Of a DNA stretch of 47,884 nucleotides, positions 33,336 through 40,876 are shown in pieces. The first letter of the stretch is position 1; each line of letters begins with the position of its first letter. Below the pieces are notes generated by a model that had not been told where the DNA came from, made no database searches, and saw only the letters and a program-made list of their open reading frames with translations. The stretch is from an uncultured Victivallales bacterium (GTDB lineage Bacteria; Verrucomicrobiota; Lentisphaeria; Oligosphaerales; JAFGRS01), in assembly GCA_903837355.1 (NCBI GenBank), contig CAILUI010000251.1, forward strand, positions 1 through 47,884. The letters are read 5' to 3'. The position numbers were made by a program, and so were the translations under genes.

Positions 33336-35800
33336 GCAGCAGCACACCTGCCGCCGTGCCCCCGGGTCAGGACATGAAAACCTCCACTCGCAGACTGCCG
33401 GCCAGCCACGACCTCCGTCCCGACCTGCAGCGCTGGGGGCTGAGCGCACGGCAGCAGGGCGGACGGCCGACCTGCTCGGTGTTCGCGGTGACCGGCGCGC
33501 TTGAGGTTGCCGCCGCCCGCCGGCAGGGGCACGGTACCCGCCTGAGTACGGAATTCCTCAACTGGGCCGCCAACCAGGTGCGTCCAGAGGTCGCGGACGG
33601 CGGCTTCTTCTCGGACCTGTGGTCCGGCTTCGCCGCCTGGGGCATCTGCGCGGAAGCGGAGATGCCCTATCGACTGGCCTTCGCGCCGACGCCGCCACCG
33701 AGCGTGGCGGCCAGCGCCGACGCCAAGGTCCGCCTGGCCTTCGGGCTGCGGCTCAACTGGATCAAGGAATGGGACGTCACGACCGGACTGACGAAGGCGC
33801 ATCTGGCAGCCATCAAACGGACCCTCAGCCAGGGCTGGCCGGTGTGCGGCGGCCTGCGCTGGCCCAGCCAGCCGCAGTGGCAGGACGGGGTGCTGCAGAT
33901 GTGCCCGGCCAACGCCGTCTACGATGGCCACAGCGTGCTCCTGATCGGCTACCGTGACGACGCTACCCAGGCGGGCGGCGGCGTCTTCATCTTCCGCAAC
34001 AGCAGCGGCGCCGGGGCCGACGGCATGATGCCGTACGCCTACGCCCAGGCCTACATGAACGACGCCATGTGGGTCGACTACCCGGCCCGCAGCACGTCGC
34101 GGCCCCGGGCCGCGGCGCCGTCCGCGCTGTTCCGCGACCCGCTGGGAGCCTTGACGGCGCCGCCAGTGGGCCGTAACCGCCGCGTTTCCAGCAACGAGCA
34201 ACCGCGGTGGAACGACGCCAACCTCGACATGACCGTGCTGCCGCCCGGCAGAAGCCTCGAGATGCCGCTGTTGGAGGGGCCTGGCGTCATCACCCACATC
34301 TGGCTGACCAGCCACGCCGGACGCGCCAACGAACTCAACGCCCTCAGCCTCCGCATCTACTGGGACGGCCGGACCGAACCGGGCGTCGCGGTGCCGCTGG
34401 GGGATTTCTTCGCCGTCGGGCAGGGCCAGCCGGCGGTGGTCGAGAGCCTGCCGGTACAAGTCTCGCCATCGGGAGCGCTCTCCTGCTACTGGCGCATGCC
34501 TTTCGCCACCTCCGCACGCCTGGTGGTGACCAATGACAACCCGGACCGCACCACCGGTCTCTACTGGCAGGTGGACTGGGTCGAACTGGACGAACTGCCG
34601 CCCGCGACCGGCTACCTGCACGCCCGCTACCGCCAGGAGTACCCCGCCGTCTCCGGCCGCGACTACCTCATCGCCGACCTCGAGGGCAGTGGCCAGTACG
34701 TCGGCACGGTGATGTCGGTGACCCTGGCGCAAGACGGCTGGTGGGGTGAAGGCGACGACTTCTTCTACATCGATGGCGAAACCGTGCCCAGCCTGCAGGG
34801 CACCGGCAGCGAGGACTACTTCAACGATGCCTGGGGCTTCCGGCCCCGCAGCAGCCACTGGTTCGGCCAGCCGCGCTGGCAGGGCGACGCGGCCGGCGAC
34901 AGCGGCGTGTGCTACCGCTGGCACGTGCTCGACCCGGTCGGGTTCAGCACCGCACTGAAGGTGACCATGGAGCACAAGGGCAACCGGCCCGAGGACACCG
35001 AGGGCTTCTTCCTTGAACGCCCTGACTTCATCAGCAGCCTCGCTTTCTGGTACCAGGCGGGCGAACCCAGGGGGGCCGCCGAACTGCCGCCCTACGAGCA
35101 GCGACGCATCCCCTGGCAGCAACAGCACCTCGTGCGCGCCTTCCGTCAGGCGCAGGTCAGCGGCTCGGCAGCCGTGCAGGTCCAGACCACCGGCATGTTC
35201 GGCGCCCGCCCCGTCCTGGCCTGGGCGAACACCGAAGTCGGCGCCTGCCTGACGCTGCCCTTCGCCGTTGAGACCGCCGGGCGCTACGCCGTGCGCCTGA
35301 CCGCTGCCAGCGCGCCGGACTGCGGCCACTACGATCTCGAGATCGACGGCCGCCGCGTCCTGGCCGCGGGCCGGTTCTGGGCTCCGGAAGCCGCGGAGCT
35401 GGACCTGGCCCTGGGCACGCACGAACTCGCCGCCGGAGCGCACACGCTGGCCTTCCGCGCCCTGGCCGTGGAGGGTGCCGCGGCGCGGCCGCTGGCCGTC
35501 GAGATGCTCCGCCTGCTGCGCCTCCCCCCCGAGGCCAGCCGCGCCGTGAAGACGCACCACGAAGCCCATTTCATCCGGCTGGGCATCGGCCGCGCACTCT
35601 ACGCCCACCGCCTTGCCTACGGTGAACTGCCGGACTCCCTCGAGGCCCTGGTCCAGGCCGGACTCCTGGCGCCGCGCTACCTGAACGATGAGAACCAGCG
35701 GCCCCTGCGCTCGTGGCGCGACGGCGAGTGGCTCGTGGTCGAGAGCACCGGGCCGGAGCCCTGGGTCTACCGCTGGGAGGGGCTGGATGCACGCCGCTGA
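33332..35800 (+). CDS. Fusion of papain-like cysteine peptidase and GH172 (DUF2961) glycosidase
   Basis: An 822-residue fusion. Residues 20-250 form a C1A papain-like peptidase: Gln42 region and Cys48 in QQGGRPTCSVFA, His200 in YDGHSVLLIGY, Asn223 in FRNSSG. Residues about 270-600 are a DUF2961/GH172 domain, with GPGVITHIWLT, VPLGDFFAV, GWWGEGDDFFYIDGE and GTGSEDYFNDAWG; characterised GH172 enzymes act on fructan and arabinan-type linkages. A beta-sandwich follows (about 630-730), then a C-terminal segment (about 735-815) with GRALYAHRLAYGELPDSLEAL, resembling the soluble part of type II pseudopilins. No signal peptide is visible. The GTG at 33332 overlaps the upstream stop (GTGA); an ATG at 33374 is an alternative. 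The combination is unusual. Confidence 0.85.
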   Translation: MSSSTPAAVPPGQDMKTSTRRLPASHDLRPDLQRWGLSARQQGGRPTCSVFAVTGALEVAAARRQGHGTRLSTEFLNWAANQVRPEVADGGFFSDLWSGFAAWGICAEAEMPYRLAFAPTPPPSVAASADAKVRLAFGLRLNWIKEWDVTTGLTKAHLAAIKRTLSQGWPVCGGLRWPSQPQWQDGVLQMCPANAVYDGHSVLLIGYRDDATQAGGGVFIFRNSSGAGADGMMPYAYAQAYMNDAMWVDYPARSTSRPRAAAPSALFRDPLGALTAPPVGRNRRVSSNEQPRWNDANLDMTVLPPGRSLEMPLLEGPGVITHIWLTSHAGRANELNALSLRIYWDGRTEPGVAVPLGDFFAVGQGQPAVVESLPVQVSPSGALSCYWRMPFATSARLVVTNDNPDRTTGLYWQVDWVELDELPPATGYLHARYRQEYPAVSGRDYLIADLEGSGQYVGTVMSVTLAQDGWWGEGDDFFYIDGETVPSLQGTGSEDYFNDAWGFRPRSSHWFGQPRWQGDAAGDSGVCYRWHVLDPVGFSTALKVTMEHKGNRPEDTEGFFLERPDFISSLAFWYQAGEPRGAAELPPYEQRRIPWQQQHLVRAFRQAQVSGSAAVQVQTTGMFGARPVLAWANTEVGACLTLPFAVETAGRYAVRLTAASAPDCGHYDLEIDGRRVLAAGRFWAPEAAELDLALGTHELAAGAHTLAFRALAVEGAAARPLAVEMLRLLRLPPEASRAVKTHHEAHFIRLGIGRALYAHRLAYGELPDSLEALVQAGLLAPRYLNDENQRPLRSWRDGEWLVVESTGPEPWVYRWEGLDARR

Positions 35801-35823
35801 ACACACCTGCCCCCGACGTAACC

Positions 35824-35912
35824 CCTCAGTCAAGTCTGCCGGGCACCCTGGAGGGCGAAGCTCCCCAGGCGCGCACGCGCCGCTGAGCCGGCGGCTGCGG
35901 ACTTCACTGAGG
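35824..35912. repeat. 89-bp MITE-like element with terminal inverted repeats
   Basis: CCTCAGTCAAGTCTGC (35824-35839) and GCGGACTTCACTGAGG (35897-35912) are inverted with 14 of 16 bases matching. Inside is one copy of the 47-bp repeat unit (35848-35890). The right end also occurs near 27890-27914 and at 20180-20197. No transposase is encoded. It begins 23 bp after a stop codon. Confidence 0.8.
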
Positions 35913-35999
35913 CATTGCCCCCCGACCTGCTGCCACCGCCCCCCGCCCCGGCGCGATCTGGAGCGCAACGCCAGGACAGAACGTCGCAGGAGAGCGCAC

Positions 36000-37271
36000 A
36001 TGAAGCCCTGGCTTGCCGCTGCCCTCGCACTCATCCTGGCGACCAGCATAGCGAGCCCCGCCGCCCAGGCCGAGGACGCCGCCACCTACCAGCGCTACAT
36101 GGAGCAGTGCGAACAGGCCAAGCAGAAGAGCGATTTCCCGGCCATGGCGACCGCCATCCGCAATGCCTTGAAACACGGCGCCGGCCATGAGTATGACTGG
36201 CGCAGCCTGGCCTGGGCCCTGCAGCACGCCGGCCAGTGGCAGGACTCGCTGGGCGTCGCCCGCGAGAACGTCGAGCGCCAGGGGGCCTCCGGCTGGTCGC
36301 TGCAACAGCTCGCCGAGTCGCAGTTGGGCGCCGGTGACTGGGCCGCGGCGCGGGCCACGCTGGCGCGCATCGAGACCCTGCCCAGCACCGCGCTCGGCGA
36401 TGCCGAGGGGGCCATCACCGGCACCCGGCAGCGCCTGCTCGACCTGACCGGCCAGCGCCGCTACACGCTGCACTGGCAGGTCGACCTCGGCCAGGGCGGC
36501 CCCGACCAGCCCGCGGCGAGGCTGTTGATGCCGCGCTGGGGCGATCCCCGGCAGACGTTCGAATTCACGGTCAGTAACGTCTCGTCCTTCGTGCCGGTGA
36601 CTGTCGGCGCCCGCGACTTCATCGACGTGGTCCAGAAGCCGGGTGAGCCCTTCGAGATCAACGCCACCGTCACCATCCGCGGCGTCGCCCTGGGCCACGC
36701 CGCCCTGGCGGCGCTCACGGACGCGCCGGTTCCGGACGCGGTCCGCGGCTGCCTGGGGCCATTCCGGCACGGGGAGCTCTTTGACCCGGCCTCGCCGCTG
36801 GTCTCACGGATCGCCGGCCTGTGCCGGAGCACGACGCCGGCGCGGACGGTCCAGAACCTGCTGAACTGGATGCGCGACAACATGAAGTACGCCGACACCC
36901 AGAATCGGACGCCCGACGCCATCCTGGCCGGCGGGCTCGGAGTCTGCCACCACTGCTGCAGCTCCTTCACCGCGCTCTGCCGCGCCGCCGGGATCCCGGC
37001 TCGGGTGGCCCATGGCGTCGTGCTCAACGACGTCGGCGAGTTCAAGGACAACCAGGGTAGCCACGGCTGGGTATCGGTCTATCTGGCGCCCCTTGGCTGG
37101 GTCCCGCTGGACCCCCTGGATGCGAGCTCCCTGGCCCTGTTCGGACGCTCCACCTACCTGCTCACCGACTACGCCAACGAGACCGCGGACGACGATCACT
37201 TCGCCTACCGGAGTATCCAGGGCTTCACGTGCGACGGCAAGGTCCTCGCCCTGGAGCCGCAAACGCCCTGA
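36000..37271 (+). CDS. Exported transglutaminase-like (cysteine protease fold) protein
   Basis: A 423-residue protein with a signal peptide (about 1-24, ending PAAQAE). Residues 26-150 are helical with TPR-like spacing (WRSLAWALQHAGQWQDSL). A beta-rich domain follows (about 155-235). Residues 280-400 are a transglutaminase-like core: Cys316 in GLGVCHHCCSSF, GIPARVAHGV, His355 in SHGWVSVYL and Asp371 in PLDPLD. Such bacterial domains often act as peptidases or amidases on protein or cell-wall peptides. AGGAG precedes the ATG at 36000; the frame is open upstream through the repeat element but without a start site. It sits between the GH172 fusion and a propeller glycosidase. Cross-linking versus hydrolysis cannot be decided. 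Confidence 0.82.
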   Translation: MKPWLAAALALILATSIASPAAQAEDAATYQRYMEQCEQAKQKSDFPAMATAIRNALKHGAGHEYDWRSLAWALQHAGQWQDSLGVARENVERQGASGWSLQQLAESQLGAGDWAAARATLARIETLPSTALGDAEGAITGTRQRLLDLTGQRRYTLHWQVDLGQGGPDQPAARLLMPRWGDPRQTFEFTVSNVSSFVPVTVGARDFIDVVQKPGEPFEINATVTIRGVALGHAALAALTDAPVPDAVRGCLGPFRHGELFDPASPLVSRIAGLCRSTTPARTVQNLLNWMRDNMKYADTQNRTPDAILAGGLGVCHHCCSSFTALCRAAGIPARVAHGVVLNDVGEFKDNQGSHGWVSVYLAPLGWVPLDPLDASSLALFGRSTYLLTDYANETADDDHFAYRSIQGFTCDGKVLALEPQTP

Positions 37272-37333
37272 GCCGTTCCCCACCCAAACACGTCCGCCGA
37301 AGCCTGCCCACCGCCAGGAGAAGAGTCCGCACC

Positions 37334-38215
37334 ATGAAACCACGGATTACGAAACTCGGCACCATCGATTGCGACCTGGTGGAGACGACACCGGTCGTCT
37401 TCCGCGGCCGACTCTACCGCTTCGAGTACGTCCGCGCCGGCTATGCCGCCAACACCACGGGCGACTCTTACTTCCGCTTCGTGGACCACGCCACGGGAAC
37501 CGCCTCGCCGTCCTTTGCCCGCGGCTACCACCTGGGCAATGTCTTCGTCGAGCGCGATGTGCTCTACGTGACCGGCACCAACCTCTGGGACGGGGAGCGC
37601 GTCGACCTGTTTGTCTCCACGGACATGACCACCTGGGAAACCCGCAGCGCGCTCAACCTCCCGGGTTGGGGCATCTTCAACACCTCGATGTGTCGGGCCG
37701 GGGACCACTACGTGCTGATGTTCGAAGTGGGCAAGCCGCCGGAGATCGCCGGGGTGCCATTCACGGCGCGCTTCGCAACCTCCACCGATCTGCGCACCTG
37801 GCAGCTCACGGCCCCGGAATGCACCTACTCGAAGGAGCGCTACACCGCACCGCACTGCCTGCGCTACCTGGACGGGTACTACTACAACTTCTACCTCGAA
37901 GCACACCCTGGCCCGGCCTATGACCAGCGCGTCGTACGCTCGCGGGATCTGGTGACCTGGGAGGCGAGCCCGCTCAACCCGGTGCTGGCAGCCTCTGACG
38001 AGGACCGCACCATCGCCAACCCCCTCCTCACCGCGGCGGAACAGACGCGCATCGCCGGCGCCATCAACATCAACAACTCCGACATCGACTTCTGCGAGTT
38101 CCAGGGGCGGCTCTACATCACCTACTCGTGGGGCAGCCAACTCGGCGTGGAGCACCTCGCCGCAGCCGTCTACGAGGGTACAGAACGCCAGTTCCTGCTC
38201 GGCTGGTACCCGTAA
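37334..38215 (+). CDS. Five-bladed beta-propeller glycoside hydrolase (GH43/GH117-like)
   Basis: A 293-residue protein with repeated beta blades of the kind seen in GH43, GH32 and GH117: ETTPVVFRGRLYRFEYVR near 16, FVERDVLYVTGT near 75, STDMTTWETR near 96, FATSTDLRTWQLT near 151, RSRDLVTWEAS near 203, and a final DFCEFQGRLYITYSWG. The acidic residues at blade starts (Asp and Glu in CDLVETTP; the Glu in FNTSMC...FEVG) are the kind used for catalysis, but exact roles are not certain. No signal peptide is seen, so it probably acts on imported oligosaccharides. AGGAG lies upstream of the ATG at 37334. It is followed closely by GH38, suggesting a joint role in glycan breakdown. Confidence 0.72.
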   Translation: MKPRITKLGTIDCDLVETTPVVFRGRLYRFEYVRAGYAANTTGDSYFRFVDHATGTASPSFARGYHLGNVFVERDVLYVTGTNLWDGERVDLFVSTDMTTWETRSALNLPGWGIFNTSMCRAGDHYVLMFEVGKPPEIAGVPFTARFATSTDLRTWQLTAPECTYSKERYTAPHCLRYLDGYYYNFYLEAHPGPAYDQRVVRSRDLVTWEASPLNPVLAASDEDRTIANPLLTAAEQTRIAGAININNSDIDFCEFQGRLYITYSWGSQLGVEHLAAAVYEGTERQFLLGWYP

Positions 38216-38239
38216 GTCATAGAGAAAGAAGCACCCACC

Positions 38240-40867
38240 ATGTCCACGAAGTACCGCGCCTCACTGATCTCGCACACCCACTGGGACCGCGAGTGGTATG
38301 CCCCTTTCCAGGTGTTCCGCATGCGCCTGGTCGGCTTGCTGGACGAGCTGATCGAGAAGATGGAAGCCGACCCGCGCTACCGCTTCTTCCATTTCGACGG
38401 TCAGACCATTCTTTTCGAGGACTACCTGGAGATCCGGCCCGAGATGGCACCGCGCTTGCGTGCCCTCTGCCAGGCCGGGCGCATCATCTCGGGCCCGATG
38501 TACGTCTCGCCCGACGAGAGCCTGCCGGGCGCGGAGACGCACGTGCGCAACTTCCTGCTCGGCTTCAAGCAGGCCGCGGCCTGGGGGGCGGTGCTTGAGT
38601 CGGGTTACGTCATCGACATCTTCGGCCACATCAGCCAATGGCCCCAGATGCTGCGGGGCTTCGGGATCGACAACGCCGTCCTCATGCGCGGGGTCAACGA
38701 CAGTACCTGCGGCGCCGAGTTCATCTGGCGCTCCCCCGATGGCAGCGACGTCCTCGCCATCCGCCTCTCCAACACCGTCTCCTACTCTGACTTCTGGTAC
38801 CGGGTCCGGCGCGCCGACGAAGGCAAGTTGTTGAATCTGGATGCCGCCCTGGTGCGCCTCAAGGAGCTCGTGGATTGGCAGCGCACCCGGCACAGCACCG
38901 GTGAACTGATGCTGATGGACGGCGTCGACCACGTGGAGATCCAGCCCGATGTGCCGGATCTCATCGCACTCTACAATGCCCAGTACGCGGCGGAAGGCGA
39001 GATCGTCCACGAAGCCCTGCCCGTCTACCTCGACCGCCTGCGCGCCGCGGTGGATCGGACCCAGCTCATCACCCTCACCGGCGAACTGCGCTCGCCGAAC
39101 CAGCGCTCGCCCCTGGGGCAGGTGTTCTTCGGCTACCACTGCTCGCATCCCGAACTCAAGGCCGCCAATGACCGTTGTGAGGCGCTCCTGCAGTACTGGG
39201 CCGAGCCGCTGCTGGCCGCCGGTTACCTGCTGACCGGCCGTCACGACAGCGCCTTCGTCTGGCAGGCCTGGAAGCAACTGCTCCAGAACCAGCCCCACGA
39301 CTCCATCTGCGGGTGCTCGGTCGATCAGACCCACACGGACATGCTCTTCCGCTACGACCAGTGCCGCCTCCTGGCGGAGCGCATCATCGACACCGAGAGC
39401 CGGCAGCTCGCGGCCCGCCAGGCCGCACCCTGCGCGGCTGCCGGAGCCCTCGCCGTGCACATCCTCAACGGCGCCGGGACCCCCGTCGGCGCCACGACCC
39501 TGGTCGAGATCCCGCTGCCGCACCCGCGGCCAGAGCACTTCGACCTGATCGCCCCCGACGGCCAGAGCCTGCCTTGGCAACTCGTCACCGAACACAAGCC
39601 CGGACCCGAGTACGAGTTCGGCTGGGGGCAGATACCCCGTTTCCCGGCCAAGGCCCGCATCACCATCGCGGCGCCCTTGGCAATCCCCGCCTGCGGCATG
39701 GCGGCGTACCATGTCATACCGCGCTCCGCCCCCGCCGCCGGCGGCAAGACGCTGGCCAACGGCCCCGCCGCGCTGGCCAATGAACTCATCGAGGTCACGG
39801 TCGAGCCGGACGGCGGCCTGACCCTGCGCGACCGGCGCACCGGCAAGATCTACCGGGGACTGCTGCGCTTCGAGGACTGCGGCGATGTCGGCGACGGCTG
39901 GACCTACCGCGCCCCGGCGACGGACGAGCGCGTCCTCTCCGGCCCCGTCAAGGTCACCGCCCTGGGCGCGGGCCCGCTCTATGCCGCCCTGCGCCTGGAG
40001 ACGACGCTGAACATCCCCTGCTCCGCGGCGGCGGACCGCCGCTCGCGCAGCACCGCGCGTACCGACGTCCAGATCGTCTCCACGGTGGCGATCCTCCAGG
40101 GCGACCCGGCCCTGCACATCGAGACCGTCGTCGATAACCCGGCCCGCGACCACAAGCTGCGGGTACTCTTCCCAACCGATATCGCGGCGCAGACCTGGAG
40201 CTCAGACTCGCCCTTCGATCTGACCGAACGGCCGATCGCGGTACAACTGACGCCGGGCTGGGACGAGCCGGCCCAGGAGATCTGGTGGCAGCAGAGCCTG
40301 TGCACCGTCAGCAATGGCCAGGATGGACTGGCAATCATCGCCCCCGAATGCAAGGAATCCGCCTGCGTGGATGACTCCCGCAGAACCCTGGCGCTGAGCC
40401 TGTTCCGCGCCTTCGGACAGACCGTGGGCACGGCCGGCGAGGACGGTCCGCAGCGACTCGGCCGCAGCCTCTACCGCTATCAGGTGGTGCCGTACCAGGG
40501 CGACCCGGCGGCCGCGGCTCTGCTGAACCGCAGCGCCCGCATGCGCGCCGGCCTGCGCGCCCTGGTCCTGCCGCCCCACGACGGCGATCTGCCGGCGGTG
40601 CAGGGCCTCGTCGCCATCGCCCCCGCTGGGCTGGTCCTGACCGCCCTCAAGAAGCGGGAGGAGGGCGACGGCGTGATCGTCCGTTTCTTCAACCCCGGCG
40701 CCGACCCGGTGCCGGCCACCGTCACCTTCCCAACCGGCCTCAGCGCCGCCTGGCGCGCCAACCTGCGCGAGCAGACCGGCGAGGCCTTGCCGGTGAGCGC
40801 AGGCAACAGCGTGCGCCTGACCGTTCGCGGCAAGGAGATCGTGACCCTGGCGCTGCAACCCGGCTGA
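38240..40867 (+). CDS. Alpha-mannosidase, GH38
   Basis: An 875-residue GH38 enzyme, a zinc-dependent retaining alpha-mannosidase. The zinc-binding start is SHTHWDREW (11-19). VIDIFGHISQWPQ near 125 holds the catalytic nucleophile Asp and the adjacent FGH. LMDGVDH (about 222-228) and QPHDSICGCSVDQTH near 353 are further family motifs. The C-terminal half is the usual beta-sandwich region. Length matches bacterial MngB-like cytoplasmic alpha-mannosidases, and no signal peptide is present. It lies 24 bp after the propeller glycosidase, with GAAAGAAG as ribosome site, so both are likely one unit. Substrate could be an alpha-mannosyl oligosaccharide or mannosylglycerate; it cannot be told. Confidence 0.93.
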   Translation: MSTKYRASLISHTHWDREWYAPFQVFRMRLVGLLDELIEKMEADPRYRFFHFDGQTILFEDYLEIRPEMAPRLRALCQAGRIISGPMYVSPDESLPGAETHVRNFLLGFKQAAAWGAVLESGYVIDIFGHISQWPQMLRGFGIDNAVLMRGVNDSTCGAEFIWRSPDGSDVLAIRLSNTVSYSDFWYRVRRADEGKLLNLDAALVRLKELVDWQRTRHSTGELMLMDGVDHVEIQPDVPDLIALYNAQYAAEGEIVHEALPVYLDRLRAAVDRTQLITLTGELRSPNQRSPLGQVFFGYHCSHPELKAANDRCEALLQYWAEPLLAAGYLLTGRHDSAFVWQAWKQLLQNQPHDSICGCSVDQTHTDMLFRYDQCRLLAERIIDTESRQLAARQAAPCAAAGALAVHILNGAGTPVGATTLVEIPLPHPRPEHFDLIAPDGQSLPWQLVTEHKPGPEYEFGWGQIPRFPAKARITIAAPLAIPACGMAAYHVIPRSAPAAGGKTLANGPAALANELIEVTVEPDGGLTLRDRRTGKIYRGLLRFEDCGDVGDGWTYRAPATDERVLSGPVKVTALGAGPLYAALRLETTLNIPCSAAADRRSRSTARTDVQIVSTVAILQGDPALHIETVVDNPARDHKLRVLFPTDIAAQTWSSDSPFDLTERPIAVQLTPGWDEPAQEIWWQQSLCTVSNGQDGLAIIAPECKESACVDDSRRTLALSLFRAFGQTVGTAGEDGPQRLGRSLYRYQVVPYQGDPAAAALLNRSARMRAGLRALVLPPHDGDLPAVQGLVAIAPAGLVLTALKKREEGDGVIVRFFNPGADPVPATVTFPTGLSAAWRANLREQTGEALPVSAGNSVRLTVRGKEIVTLALQPG

Positions 40868-40876
40868 GCCGACCCC

